Assembly (NCBI GenBank): GCA_015223225.1
Contig: JADFCQ010000005.1
Location: 434,001-498,000 of the forward strand
DNA length: 64,000 nucleotides
Origin: Acetobacteraceae bacterium H6797
GTDB lineage: Bacteria; Pseudomonadota; Alphaproteobacteria; Acetobacterales; Acetobacteraceae
Direction: 5' to 3'
Made by a program: the position numbers and the translations under genes. The first letter of the stretch is position 1; each line of letters starts with the position of its first letter. Shown one piece after another: positions 1-9,205 of the stretch. The notes beneath the pieces were generated by a model that had not been told where the DNA came from, made no database searches, and was given only the letters and a program-made list of their open reading frames with translations.

Positions 1-420
1 AACAGCCGCTTCTTCACCATCGGCGCCGTGGTTCGCGCGGGCGACCCGGTGATGGAGATGACGCCCAGCTCCGACAAGCTCGTGGCCGATGTGCAGCTCG
101 CGCCGAACGATATCGACGTGGTCCATCCCGGGCTGCTCGCCGAGGTGCGCCTGCCCGCCTTCAAGCAGCGGCTCGTACCTTATCTGCACGGCCATGTCGA
201 AGTGGTCGCGGCGGACGTCACGCAGGATGACCGGACGCGCCAGAGCTACTATTCGGTGAAGATCCAGATCGACCCCGAGCAGCTCAAGGCGCTGTCAGGC
301 GTGGAACTGAAGCCGGGCATGCCGGTCGAGGCGCATATCAAGGTCGGAGAGCGCAGCTTCTTCCGATACATGGTGCAGCCGCTGATCGACAGCTTCCACC
401 GCGCCTTCACCGAGCAGTAA
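1..420 (+). CDS. HlyD-family type I secretion membrane fusion protein, C-terminal part (5' end outside window)
   Basis: The reading frame is open from base 1 and gives the last 139 residues. The part seen matches the periplasmic beta-barrel and tail of HlyD/PrtE-type adaptors: a VxAGDPVMEM turn, the segment AEVRLPAFKQR, then DxRTxQSYYSVKI, and a closing GERSFFRYMVQPLIDSFHRAF that is typical of this family's extreme C-terminus. Such adaptors sit in the inner membrane and link an ABC exporter to a TolC-like outer-membrane channel. The exporter ATPase would be expected upstream, outside the window. The next gene starts 17 bases later behind a GGGAGGGAA ribosome site, so the two are probably co-transcribed. 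Confidence 0.9.
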   Translation, partial: NSRFFTIGAVVRAGDPVMEMTPSSDKLVADVQLAPNDIDVVHPGLLAEVRLPAFKQRLVPYLHGHVEVVAADVTQDDRTRQSYYSVKIQIDPEQLKALSGVELKPGMPVEAHIKVGERSFFRYMVQPLIDSFHRAFTEQ

Positions 421-437
421 CGGGAGGGAACCGCGCG

Positions 438-704
438 ATGGCCGAGAAGGCCACGATTTTCGCCGACGGCATCCTGGAGGCGCATGTGGCTTCCGGCGTC
501 GCGCGGATTTCCCTCGCCCAGACCGGCAGCGACGGCAAGCCGGTGCCGAGCGGTCAGCTCATCGTGCCCCTCGCCCAGCTTCCGGCTATGGCCAAGGGGC
601 TGGGGAACTTGCTTCAGCAGATAGAGGGCAAGGCGAAACAGGTTCAGCAGCAGCAGCAGGCGGCGGGCCATACCCAGCCCGGCGCCTTCCGTTTCTCAGG
701 ATAA
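438..704 (+). CDS. small hypothetical protein downstream of HlyD
   Basis: 88 residues, not recognised. A good ribosome site (GGGAGGGAA) precedes the ATG. The N-terminal 60 residues look like a small beta-rich domain (FADGILEAHVASGVARISL, then QLIVPLAQLPAMAKGLGNLL). A Gln-rich stretch with five consecutive Gln follows at about 70-75. There is no signal peptide or membrane segment, so it is probably cytoplasmic. The link to the secretion adaptor is only its position, with a 17-base gap. Its last 9 bases overlap the end of the opposite-strand TPR-methyltransferase. Confidence 0.7.
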   Translation: MAEKATIFADGILEAHVASGVARISLAQTGSDGKPVPSGQLIVPLAQLPAMAKGLGNLLQQIEGKAKQVQQQQQAAGHTQPGAFRFSG

Positions 705-1898
705 GAAGAGCATCAACTCGCCGAGCACCGGCTCGCCCCGCTCCTGCCGCAACGTCACCGCGCGGCGGCTCAGCAGGCGAAGCCCGGCCGTCTCCGCGAG
801 AGCAAGCACATGCGCCGGGCGATGGCGGAAGCGCATCCCCTCGCCCAGGCGATAGGCCTCTTCGCCTTCCATCGTCTCGATGCTGAAGGCCGCGATGCCG
901 CCCGGCGTCAGCGCCTTGCGTATACCGGCAAGCGCGGGCGCCAGATCGCCCAGGTAATTCAGCACATCCGCCGCCGCGACCAGCCCGAAGCGCCCTTCAT
1001 GCGCCGGAAGGAAGGCCAGCAGGTCCGCCTCATGCAGCGCCGCATAGCAGCCACGCCGTGCCGCCTCGGCCAGCATGCGGGACGATAGATCCACCCCCTC
1101 CATCCGCGCCGCGAAAGGCGCGAGGGCAAGGCCAGAAAGCCCCGTGCCGCAGCCGAGATCCAGCACCTGGAGAGACTTCTCGGGCGCGACGCCCGCCGCC
1201 TCGATCATCTCGGCCAGGAGCGCGGGCGTGCGATAGCCGAGCTTGCCGGTCAGATCCTGGTCGAACCGCGGCGCGTATTGATCGAAGAGCGCCCGCACGT
1301 AATCGGCCGGCGCGCGATCGGGCGCCGTATCCTCGCCCTGGGCCGCCAGCAGGAAGCGCGCCTGATCGGCCAGCGCCCCAGCCCCGCGCGCCTCGGCGGC
1401 GGCCAGTGCCGCCCGCCCGGCCGTGATCGCCGCCTCCCGATCGCCGCTCTCCCGCGCCGCATGGGCCAGCGCCAGCAGAGGCTCGGGCTGGCCCGGCGAG
1501 AGTTCCACGGCACGCCGCAGCGGCGCGATGGCCTCCGCTGCCTTGCCCTGGCTGGAGAGCAATTGCCCCAGGTTCCGCAGGCTCACCGCATCATCCGGCC
1601 GCAGCGCCAGAACCTGCCGCAGCACGGCGGCCGCCTCGGCCAGCGAACCCGCCTCGGCCAGGGCCGCGCCGCGATTGGCCAGGAAGACGGGGCTCTGGGG
1701 GTTGAGCGCCACGGCGCGGGCCGAAAGGCGCAGCGCGTTCGCCAGGTCGCCCTGCTGCCGCGCGGCCACGCCCAGAAGGTTCAGCGCATTGCCATCCTTC
1801 GGCCTCTGGGCGAGCACGCGGCGATAGCAATCCGCCGCGCCCGACAGGTCCCCGCGCTGATGGCGCGCGGCCCCCTCGCGCAGCAGCGCGTCGAGCAT
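696..1898 (-). CDS. TPR-repeat protein with class I SAM-dependent methyltransferase domain
   Basis: 400 residues. The first 170 or so are tetratricopeptide repeats with the usual alternating small residues (for example NALNLLGVAARQQGDLANAL and VSLRNLGQLLSSQGKAAEAI). The C-terminal half is a methyltransferase with SAM motif I DLGCGTG at about residues 247-253, an acidic motif II end (EGVDLS) and an AAADVLNYLGDL post-motif. This TPR-methyltransferase build is common in alphaproteobacteria, and the substrate is generally unknown. It lies 20 bases downstream of fhs on the same strand and may be co-transcribed with it, although no functional link is evident. Confidence 0.85.
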   Translation of the reverse strand: MLDALLREGAARHQRGDLSGAADCYRRVLAQRPKDGNALNLLGVAARQQGDLANALRLSARAVALNPQSPVFLANRGAALAEAGSLAEAAAVLRQVLALRPDDAVSLRNLGQLLSSQGKAAEAIAPLRRAVELSPGQPEPLLALAHAARESGDREAAITAGRAALAAAEARGAGALADQARFLLAAQGEDTAPDRAPADYVRALFDQYAPRFDQDLTGKLGYRTPALLAEMIEAAGVAPEKSLQVLDLGCGTGLSGLALAPFAARMEGVDLSSRMLAEAARRGCYAALHEADLLAFLPAHEGRFGLVAAADVLNYLGDLAPALAGIRKALTPGGIAAFSIETMEGEEAYRLGEGMRFRHRPAHVLALAETAGLRLLSRRAVTLRQERGEPVLGELMLFLS

Positions 1899-1918
1899 CG
1901 CATCCCGGCCGGAGGCGC

Positions 1919-3589
1919 TCAGAACAGGCCCTCGATACGGCCCTCGGCATCGAGGCCGATGGTCTCGGCCGCCGGGTGCCGCGGCAGACCGGGCATGGTC
2001 ATGATCTCACCGCAGATCGCCACCACGAAGCCCGCGCCAGCCGAAAGCCGCACGTCACGCACCGGCAGAACATGCCCTTCCGGCGCGCCCATGGCCTTGG
2101 GGTCGGCGCTGAAGGAATACTGGGTCTTGGCGATGCACACGGGAACGTCGCCGAAGCCCTGCTCCTCGAACTTCTTGAGCTTCGCCAGCACCGGCGGCGG
2201 GAAGGCGACGGAGGCGGCGCGGTAGATCTCGCGCGCCACCGTCTCGATCTTGCCCGCAAGCGAGATATGGTCGGCATAGAGCGGCTCGAACTTCGCCGTC
2301 CTGCCCGCGATCAGGCCCTGGACATGCCGCGCCAGCTCCTGCGCGCCCGCCGCGCCATCGCCCCAATGGGTGCAGAGGATGGCCGTGGTGCCCAGCGCCT
2401 CCATGGCCTCCTTCACCGTCGCGATCTCCGCATCGGTATCCGAGGTGAAGCGGTTCAGCGCGACCACGACGGGCAGGCCGAATTTCTGGCAGTTCTCGAC
2501 ATGGCGGCGGAGATTGCTGATGCCGCGCTTCACCGCCGCGATATCCTCGGTGCCCAGCGCCGCCTTGGCGACGCCCCCATGCAGCTTCAGCGCGCGCACC
2601 GTGGCCACCACCACGCAGGCATCCGGCTTCAGCCCGGCCTTGCGGCACTTGATGTCGAGGAATTTCTCCGCCCCCAGATCGGCGCCGAAGCCGGCCTCCG
2701 TGACCACCACATCGGCCAGCCGGAGCGCCAGCCGCGTGGCAATCACGCTGTTGCAGCCATGGGCGATATTGGCGAAGGGCCCGCCATGGACGAGCGCCGG
2801 CGAGCCTTCCAGCGTCTGCACCAGGTTCGGCGCCAGCGCGTCGCGCAGCAGGGCCGCCATCGCGCCATCGGCCTTGAGGTCACGGGCGGTGATGTTCTTC
2901 CCCTCGCGGGTCTGGCCCACGATGATCCGGCCCAGCCGGGCCTGAAGGTCGGCGAGGTCCTTCGCGAGGCAGAAAACGGCCATGACCTCGGAGGCCACGG
3001 TGATGTCGAACCCATCCTCGCGCGGGAAGCCGTTGGCCACGCCGCCGAGCGAGCCGGTGATGCTGCGGAGCGCGCGGTCGTTCATATCCAGCGCGCGGCG
3101 CCAGGAGATGCGGCGCGCATCGAGGCCCAGTTCGTTGCCCCAGTAGAGGTGGTTGTCCACCATCGCCGCCAGCAGGTTATTGGCGCTGGTGATGGCGTGG
3201 AAATCGCCGGTGAAATGGAGGTTGATATCCTCCATCGGCGCCACCTGGGCCTTGCCGCCGCCCGTCGCCCCGCCCTTCACGCCGAAGCAGGGGCCGAGCG
3301 AGGGCTCGCGCAGCGCGATCATGGTGCGCGTGCCGATGCTGTTCAGCGCATCGCCCAGGCCGATGGTCGTGGTCGTCTTGCCCTCGCCGGCGGCGGTCGG
3401 GTTGATGCCCGTCACCAGCACCAGCGCGCCTTCGGGGCGGCTTTCCGTCTCGCCCAAGAAATCCAGGCTGATCTTGGCCTTATAGCGGCCATAGGGCTCG
3501 AGCGCGCTGTCCGGGATGCCGGCGCGGCTCGCGATCTCGGCAATGGGGGCGAGCGTGGCGGCCCGGGCGATTTCCAGATCGGTGCTCAT
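1919..3589 (-). CDS. fhs: formate--tetrahydrofolate ligase
   Basis: 556 residues, the normal length for this enzyme. It makes 10-formyl-tetrahydrofolate from formate, ATP and tetrahydrofolate in one-carbon metabolism. The family's nucleotide-binding segment is clear near residues 60-80 ([19 protein letters not shown]), followed by [18 protein letters not shown] and the central [20 protein letters not shown] block. The C-terminal [15 protein letters not shown] is also characteristic. The ATG start gives the usual N-terminus ([16 protein letters not shown]). The 177-base gap to the divergent Bug receptor gene should hold both promoters. Confidence 0.97.
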   Translation of the reverse strand: MSTDLEIARAATLAPIAEIASRAGIPDSALEPYGRYKAKISLDFLGETESRPEGALVLVTGINPTAAGEGKTTTTIGLGDALNSIGTRTMIALREPSLGPCFGVKGGATGGGKAQVAPMEDINLHFTGDFHAITSANNLLAAMVDNHLYWGNELGLDARRISWRRALDMNDRALRSITGSLGGVANGFPREDGFDITVASEVMAVFCLAKDLADLQARLGRIIVGQTREGKNITARDLKADGAMAALLRDALAPNLVQTLEGSPALVHGGPFANIAHGCNSVIATRLALRLADVVVTEAGFGADLGAEKFLDIKCRKAGLKPDACVVVATVRALKLHGGVAKAALGTEDIAAVKRGISNLRRHVENCQKFGLPVVVALNRFTSDTDAEIATVKEAMEALGTTAILCTHWGDGAAGAQELARHVQGLIAGRTAKFEPLYADHISLAGKIETVAREIYRAASVAFPPPVLAKLKKFEEQGFGDVPVCIAKTQYSFSADPKAMGAPEGHVLPVRDVRLSAGAGFVVAICGEIMTMPGLPRHPAAETIGLDAEGRIEGLF

Positions 3590-3766
3590 GCGCGTCGCTC
3601 CCAGTTCGAGTCACGGCCAGTCGATTTACGGGTCGATAGCGGTCGGGCCGCGGCGAGGCAAGGCGGCCCATGCGGGGCCATCCGCCACGTGGCGGTTTTG
3701 GCTCGCCATCGGAACGGGTGCGAGGCAGAGTAACGGCAAGACTAGAACAAGAACCGGGAGCACTCC

Positions 3767-4756
3767 ATGAAACGTCGCACCATCCTGGCCGCCTCGGGCC
3801 TGGCCACCGCCTCGCTCGCCCTGCCCGCGCTCGCACTGGCCCAGGGCACCACCACCTGGCCCAACCGCCCCATCACCGTCCTCGTGCCCTTCGTCGCCGG
3901 CGGGCCTTCCGACATCGTCGCACGCATCATGGCCCAGCGCTTCAGCGAGGCCCTGCCCCAGCCCGTGGTGGCCGAGAACCGCCCGGGGGCCAATGGCGAG
4001 GTCGCCTCGCGCCTCCTGGCCCGCGCGGCACCGGACGGCCATACGCTGATGGTCGGCTCCATCGGCGTCTTCGCCATCAATGCGGCGCTACGGCCCAATC
4101 TCGGCTATAACCCGCTCACCGATTTCGATCCGGTGACCCTCGCCGTCAGCACGCCCAATGTGCTGGTGGTCAATGCCGAGAAAATGCCGGTGAAGACCAC
4201 GGCGGAGCTGGTGGCCTGGCTCAAGGCCAATCCCGGCAAGGCCTCCTATTCCACGAGCGGCGTGGGCTCATCGGATCATCTGACCGCCGAGCTCTTCAAG
4301 CAGATGACCGGCACCGATGCCGTGCATGTGCCCTATGCCGGCGGCTCGGCGGCGGCGACCGACCTCATCGCAGGCAATGTGCAATTCTCCTTCCAGAATC
4401 TCGGCACGGTTGCGGCCCATATCGCGGGCGGCAGACTGCGGGCGCTCATGGTCACTGACCGCCAGCGCGCCGAAATCCTGCCCGATGTGCCGACCTCGGC
4501 CGAAGCAGGACTCTCGGATTTCGTCGTCACCTCCTGGCAGGCGATGATGGCGCCCGCTGGGATGCCGCCGGATATCCGCAAGAAGCTGAACGACACGGCC
4601 GTCGCCTCGCTTCGCCATGCCGATAGCCAGGCGCGGCTGAAGCAGATCGGCTTCACCGTCATCGCCAGCAATGCCGAGGATTTCCGCAATTTCCAGCGCC
4701 AGGAGATCGCGCGCTGGAAGCAGGTAGTGCAGGCCGGAAATATCCGCGCCGAATGA
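3767..4756 (+). CDS. Bug-family (TTT) periplasmic solute-binding protein
   Basis: 329 residues with a signal peptide of about 26 residues containing an RR pair (MKRRTILAASGL), so Tat export is possible. The mature part has the Bug hallmarks: WPNRPITVLVPFVAGGPSD near the N-terminus, VVENRPGANGEVASR, and PDGHTLMVGS. The family binds carboxylates or related small molecules for TctAB-type transporters or for sensing. No TctA or TctB membrane gene is nearby, so it is an orphan receptor. The ligand cannot be predicted from sequence alone. Confidence 0.93.
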   Translation: MKRRTILAASGLATASLALPALALAQGTTTWPNRPITVLVPFVAGGPSDIVARIMAQRFSEALPQPVVAENRPGANGEVASRLLARAAPDGHTLMVGSIGVFAINAALRPNLGYNPLTDFDPVTLAVSTPNVLVVNAEKMPVKTTAELVAWLKANPGKASYSTSGVGSSDHLTAELFKQMTGTDAVHVPYAGGSAAATDLIAGNVQFSFQNLGTVAAHIAGGRLRALMVTDRQRAEILPDVPTSAEAGLSDFVVTSWQAMMAPAGMPPDIRKKLNDTAVASLRHADSQARLKQIGFTVIASNAEDFRNFQRQEIARWKQVVQAGNIRAE

Positions 4757-4856
4757 GGCACGGCTTGCGCTAGTTCAACGCGGCGCCCCGCGCCGCGCCC
4801 TATGCCTTGCCCATCCCGGCGGCCGCACCGCCGCCGGCTTGGACAAGGCAAGAGCG

Positions 4857-5501
4857 ATGCTCAACAAGAAGACTCTCATGCTGGCGGCCGCCTCGCTGGC
4901 GATGGCCACCGCAGGCGCCCAGGCGGAGGATTTCCGCATCAAGCAGGCGGGCGATCTCGTCATCGGCTTCGGCGCCATCGGCGTTCTTCCCGATAGCGGC
5001 GGCAGCACCTCGATCGGCGGCAAGCCGCATGCGGATGATGGCGCGAGCCCGCAGCTCGACCTCACCTATTTCTTCACGCCCAATATCGCGGTGAACGTCA
5101 TCGCCGCGACCACGCGCCATTCGCTCCAGGCGCGCAATACCGCGCTGGGCGATGTGGAACTCGGCCATGTCTGGGCGCTGCCGCCGATCCTGACGCTGCA
5201 GTATCACCCGCTGCCGGAATCGCGCTTCAGCCCGTATCTCGGCGCCGGCATCAACTACACCACCTTCTACGGCGCGGGCGGCGGCACCACGGCGCCGGTC
5301 GACAAGGTTGCGGTGAAGAATGCCTGGGGCTGGGCGCTGAACGCGGGCGTGGACTATGCGCTGGAAGGCAATTGGGCGCTGAATTTCGACGTGAAGAAGC
5401 TCTTCCTCAGCACCGATGTCAGCCTCAATAGCGGCGCCGTGACCGGCAAGGTCGATCTCGACCCCTGGATCGTCGGCGCCTCGGTCCGTTACCGCTTCTG
5501 A
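4857..5501 (+). CDS. OmpW-family outer membrane protein
   Basis: 214 residues from the ATG at 4857, which directly starts a signal peptide (MLNKKTLMLAAASLAMATAG, then AQA for cleavage). A TTG 18 bases upstream is in frame but would add a poor leader. OmpW proteins form eight-stranded barrels that pass small hydrophobic solutes. Typical features are PQLDLTYFFTPNIAVNVIAA, LQYHPLPESRFSPYLGAGINYT and the final aromatic SVRYRF, an outer-membrane barrel end signal. It stands alone between the Bug receptor and a convergent aminotransferase gene. Confidence 0.92.
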   Translation: MLNKKTLMLAAASLAMATAGAQAEDFRIKQAGDLVIGFGAIGVLPDSGGSTSIGGKPHADDGASPQLDLTYFFTPNIAVNVIAATTRHSLQARNTALGDVELGHVWALPPILTLQYHPLPESRFSPYLGAGINYTTFYGAGGGTTAPVDKVAVKNAWGWALNAGVDYALEGNWALNFDVKKLFLSTDVSLNSGAVTGKVDLDPWIVGASVRYRF

Positions 5502-5519
5502 GCTTTTCGCGAGAGGGGG

Positions 5520-6638
5520 TCAGGCGGCCGCGCGCCGCCCGATCCCCATCGCCTCCAGCGTCTCGCCGATCTTGCCCAGCGCGAAGCGGATGTCCTGCTC
5601 CTCAAGGGCACCGATGGCAGCGATGCGCAGCGAGGGCCCGTCGAGCGTCGTGGTGTAGTTGCTGATCAGCACGCCACGGCTCTTGAGCGCCTTGATGAAG
5701 CCGAAGAACTCGAAATTCGGATCGGCCGGCAGCCGCACATTCACGATGATCGGCCCCTGGTGCTCGTCGGCGAGATAGGGCGTGAAGCCCAGCGCCACCA
5801 GCCCATCCCGCAGTACCGCCGCATTGCGCGCATAACGCGCGAGCCGCGCGGGTTGGCCGCCTTCCGCGTCATAGAGATCGAGCGCCACGCCGAAGGCCCG
5901 CAGCACCTGAGCGGGCGGGGTGAAACGGTATGAGCCCCAGCCGTTCTTCAGCGCGTGGAAATAGATGTCGCTCAGATCGAGCGCCCAGCTTCCCGCCTGG
6001 CCCTGGCAGGCTTCGAGCCGATCGATGGGCGAGATGGCGAAGCCGAGGCCGGGCAGCCCTTCGAGGCACTTATTCGAGGTGAAGACCACCGCATCGCATT
6101 CCGGATGCTCGTCCATGCGGAAGGGCCAGGCGCCGAAAGCCGAGACGGCATCGCAGATCATGCGGCGGCCGGCGGCATGGATCACCGGGCCGAGGATATT
6201 CGGATCATTGATCAGCCCGCTGCCCGTCTCGCTCACCACGAGCGCGACATGGCTGATCTCGGGATCGGCCTCTAGCGCCGCCTTGATCGCCTCGGGCGAT
6301 ACCGGCGCCTTGTCGCCCAGCATCATCGGCACGGCGATGCGCCCGGCTTCGGTCGCGAGCTTCACGATACGCTCGCCATATTGCCCGTTCACCGGCACCA
6401 GCACCTTGCCGCCAAGGGGGATGAAGGTGCGCAGCGAGGCCTCGACGATGAAATGCCCACAGCCTTGCAGCGGCAGGGTCGCATGCTTGCCCGCGACGCC
6501 GCCCGCGATCTCGCGCACCCGCTCGCGGATCGCGGCATATTCGGCGCGGAATTCGTCATCCCAAGGCGCGATGTCGTCGGCCATGGCGGCGCGCACCTCG
6601 GGTCGGGTCTGCACGGGGCCGGGGATGAGCATGAGCAT
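5520..6638 (-). CDS. class V aminotransferase, 2-aminoethylphosphonate--pyruvate transaminase (PhnW)-like
   Basis: 372 residues. The fold-type I aminotransferase signature is clear: LIPGPVQTRPEV at the N-terminus, ISHVALVVSETGSG, the PLP-holding Asp in ICDAVSAFG, and SNKCLEGLPG with the Schiff-base lysine at about residue 190. The WDDEF motif near residue 26 and the SNKCxxGxPGxxF block resemble PhnW more than serine-glyoxylate aminotransferases. A PhnW would turn 2-aminoethylphosphonate and pyruvate into phosphonoacetaldehyde and alanine. No phosphonatase or phosphonate transporter is beside it, so the substrate remains uncertain. Confidence 0.82.
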   Translation of the reverse strand: MLMLIPGPVQTRPEVRAAMADDIAPWDDEFRAEYAAIRERVREIAGGVAGKHATLPLQGCGHFIVEASLRTFIPLGGKVLVPVNGQYGERIVKLATEAGRIAVPMMLGDKAPVSPEAIKAALEADPEISHVALVVSETGSGLINDPNILGPVIHAAGRRMICDAVSAFGAWPFRMDEHPECDAVVFTSNKCLEGLPGLGFAISPIDRLEACQGQAGSWALDLSDIYFHALKNGWGSYRFTPPAQVLRAFGVALDLYDAEGGQPARLARYARNAAVLRDGLVALGFTPYLADEHQGPIIVNVRLPADPNFEFFGFIKALKSRGVLISNYTTTLDGPSLRIAAIGALEEQDIRFALGKIGETLEAMGIGRRAAA

Positions 6639-6898
6639 GGTCTAAATGGTCCTGGTAGCGAGCGACGGCGGCAGCCTGCCGCCACCCGCACGGCAAGGGA
6701 AGGGCGAATCCCAGCAGGCTTCACGGCAAAGTCACGCCCAAGTCACGAAACAACACAAGCGCGTGATGCTTCCTTGCCCTTCTTCTCTGTGAAAGCATAG
6801 GCGGCATCAAGGATTGCGGCCGCAATGCGGCGCGGCGCGTTTCGGCCTCACCGGTAAAAGGGTTGCCCTTAACGCAACCGACCGGCATCTCCAACGTC

Positions 6899-7666
6899 AT
6901 GACGGCGATGCATACCAATCCGACGCTGCCCCTCCCGCCCCTGCCCGGGCCCGATGCGGCCCTGTTTCTCGATATCGACGGCACCCTGCTCGATCTGGCG
7001 CGCAGGCCCGAGCTGGTCGTCGTGCCGGCCGAATTGCCCGGCCTGCTGCGCCAGATCAGCGCCAGCCTCGACGGCGCCCTCGCCCTGGTCACGGGCCGCG
7101 ATCTTCCCTCGGTCGATGGCATCGGCCAGGGCAGCCGCCCCTTCGACGGCCTCTCCGTCGCCGCCGAGCACGGCGCGCTGATCCGCCAGGTAGGCGATGC
7201 GGCGCCGGTCGGCAGCCTGCCCGAGCCCCTGCCCGCCTGGCGCCAGGCCGCCGATGACTTCGGCGCCCGGCATGAGAAGGCCGTGGTGGAGCAGAAGCGC
7301 TTCGGCATCGTGCTGCATGTCCGTGAGGCGCCGGAAGCTGCCGATGAGGCCCGCGCGCTGATCGAGAGCTTCATTCCCGAGGGCCAGGGCCATTTCCGCG
7401 CCGTCCCGGCTCATGCGGCCGTCGAGCTGCGCCCGGTCATGGCCGACAAGGGCCGCGTGCTGCTGCGGCTGATGGAAGGCGCGCCTTTCGCGGGCCGCCA
7501 GCCGGTCTTTATCGGCGATGACGTCACCGATGAAGACGGCATGGCCGCCGCCCGTTCGCTCGGCGGCTTCGGCTATCACGTGGGGCGCGATTTCGGCGGC
7601 GAGACGGCCAATGTCCGCGCCTGGCTTGCCGAGATGGCCAAGCGCCTGACCCAGCGGGTGGCCTGA
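6899..7666 (+). CDS. otsB: trehalose-6-phosphate phosphatase
   Basis: 255 residues from the ATG at 6899. An in-frame TTG at 6863 is less likely. It is a HAD phosphatase: motif I LFLDIDGTLLDLA holds the nucleophilic Asp, and the late motif GDDVTDEDGM binds the metal. It removes phosphate from trehalose 6-phosphate. The stop codon is one base before the start of otsA, so the two are translated together and give the two-step route to trehalose, an osmoprotectant. The order otsB then otsA is the one also found in enteric bacteria. Confidence 0.95.
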   Translation: MTAMHTNPTLPLPPLPGPDAALFLDIDGTLLDLARRPELVVVPAELPGLLRQISASLDGALALVTGRDLPSVDGIGQGSRPFDGLSVAAEHGALIRQVGDAAPVGSLPEPLPAWRQAADDFGARHEKAVVEQKRFGIVLHVREAPEAADEARALIESFIPEGQGHFRAVPAHAAVELRPVMADKGRVLLRLMEGAPFAGRQPVFIGDDVTDEDGMAAARSLGGFGYHVGRDFGGETANVRAWLAEMAKRLTQRVA

Positions 7667-7667
7667 C

Positions 7668-9137
7668 ATGGCATCGAGCACGGCCTCGACCCCCGCCAAG
7701 GCCACGCGGGCGAAGCGCAAGCCCGCCACCAGCGCCGACCCCGCCATTTTCGAGCCCAATGGCAGCCGCCTCGTCGCCGTCTCCAACCGTGTGGCCCTGC
7801 CGCGCAAGGGCGAGACGCAGGCAGGCGGCCTCGCCGTCGCGCTGCGTGAGGCGCTGAAGCCCCGGCGCGGCATGTGGTTCGGCTGGTCCGGCCATACCGC
7901 GGCCGAGACGGGCAATCTCAAGCGCGTCCAGCGCGACGGCGTGGTCTATGCGACCATCGACATCGAGGAGAAGGCCTATAAGGGCTTCTACGCGGGCTTC
8001 TCCAACGCCACGCTCTGGCCGCTCTTCCACTTCCGCCTCGGCCTCATGCGCTATGACCGCAAGGAGTCCGAGCGTTACCGCGAGGTGAACGAGGCCTATG
8101 CGGAGCACCTCATGCCGCTGCTGCGGAAAGAGGATCAGGTCTGGGTTCACGACTACCAGCTCATCCCGCTCGGCGCGGCGCTGCGGGCCCGGGGCGCGAA
8201 GCACCCCGTCGGCTTCTTCCTGCATATCCCCTTCCCGCCCTGGGCCGTCTTCTCGGCCATGCCGGAGGCGGAGAAGATCTTAGAGGACATGCTGGCTTAT
8301 GACCGCATTGGCCTCCAGACCAGCCATGACCGTGACGGGCTGCTCGACTGCTTCCGCCACGGCCTGGGCCTGAAGCCTGACCGGCGCGGCGTGATACATC
8401 ACGAAGGCCGTGCCATCACCATCGGCGTGCATCCCGTGCCGATCGACAGCGAGGAATTCGCCCGCACCGCCCAGAAAGCCTTCAACGGCGTCGATACCCA
8501 GCGCCTGCGCGAAAGCGTGGGCGACCGCGCGCTCATCATGGGCGCGGAGCGGCTCGACTATACCAAGGGCCTGCCCGAGCGCCTGCGCGGCTTCGCCTCG
8601 CTGCTCGCGAATTACCCGCAGCATCGCGGAAAGGTCACCTTCCTGCAGATCGGCGCCCGCAGCCGCGGCGAGGTCGCGACCTATGCCGAGTTGAAGCGGG
8701 AGCTCGACTCCCTGGCCGGCCGCATCAACGGCGACTACGGCCAGTTCGATTGGACGCCGGTGCGCTATGTGATGCGCGCCATCCCGCGCGATACGCTGGC
8801 GGGCTTCTACCGCGCCTCCCGCGTGGGCTTCGTCACGCCCCTGCGCGACGGCATGAACCTCGTGGCCAAGGAATATATCGCGGCACAGGACCCGGAAGAC
8901 CCCGGCGTACTCGTGCTGTCGAAATTCGCCGGCGCAGCCGAGGTGCTGGATGCGGCCCTCCTGGTCAACCCGCTCGATGCCGAGGCCATGGCCGCCGCCC
9001 TCGACCAGGCGATCAACATGAGCCTTGACGAGCGCAAGGCGCGCTGGCGGCAGCTCATGAACCGGTTGGAGCAGGAAAGCCCGGGCGGTTGGGCCGAGGG
9101 CTTCCTCAGCGCCTTGCCGAGCGAGGTCGGCCCATAA
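7668..9137 (+). CDS. otsA: trehalose-6-phosphate synthase
   Basis: 489 residues, glycosyltransferase family 20. It joins UDP-glucose to glucose 6-phosphate. Recognisable blocks are VHDYQLIPLGAALR, ERLDYTKGLPERLRGF (phosphate and nucleotide-sugar binding), and RDGMNLVAKEYIA. An unusual N-terminal extension of about 30 residues rich in Ala, Lys, Thr and Ser precedes the catalytic start (SRLVAVSNRVALP). The gene follows otsB with a one-base gap and no separate promoter. The product is cytoplasmic. Confidence 0.97.
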   Translation: MASSTASTPAKATRAKRKPATSADPAIFEPNGSRLVAVSNRVALPRKGETQAGGLAVALREALKPRRGMWFGWSGHTAAETGNLKRVQRDGVVYATIDIEEKAYKGFYAGFSNATLWPLFHFRLGLMRYDRKESERYREVNEAYAEHLMPLLRKEDQVWVHDYQLIPLGAALRARGAKHPVGFFLHIPFPPWAVFSAMPEAEKILEDMLAYDRIGLQTSHDRDGLLDCFRHGLGLKPDRRGVIHHEGRAITIGVHPVPIDSEEFARTAQKAFNGVDTQRLRESVGDRALIMGAERLDYTKGLPERLRGFASLLANYPQHRGKVTFLQIGARSRGEVATYAELKRELDSLAGRINGDYGQFDWTPVRYVMRAIPRDTLAGFYRASRVGFVTPLRDGMNLVAKEYIAAQDPEDPGVLVLSKFAGAAEVLDAALLVNPLDAEAMAAALDQAINMSLDERKARWRQLMNRLEQESPGGWAEGFLSALPSEVGP

Positions 9138-9205
9138 ACGGCGCTTATATGGGCGATGGCAGATGGCGAGGTTAGTCAGTCTCCAAGACGCTTGGAGACT
9201 TCACC

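Noticed and set aside
1278..2225. Long open frames opposite the TPR-methyltransferase and fhs genes (also 1976-3733)
   Set aside because: They are Arg- and Ala-rich, lack any family motif, and lie over well-supported genes. GC-rich DNA gives long shadow frames.
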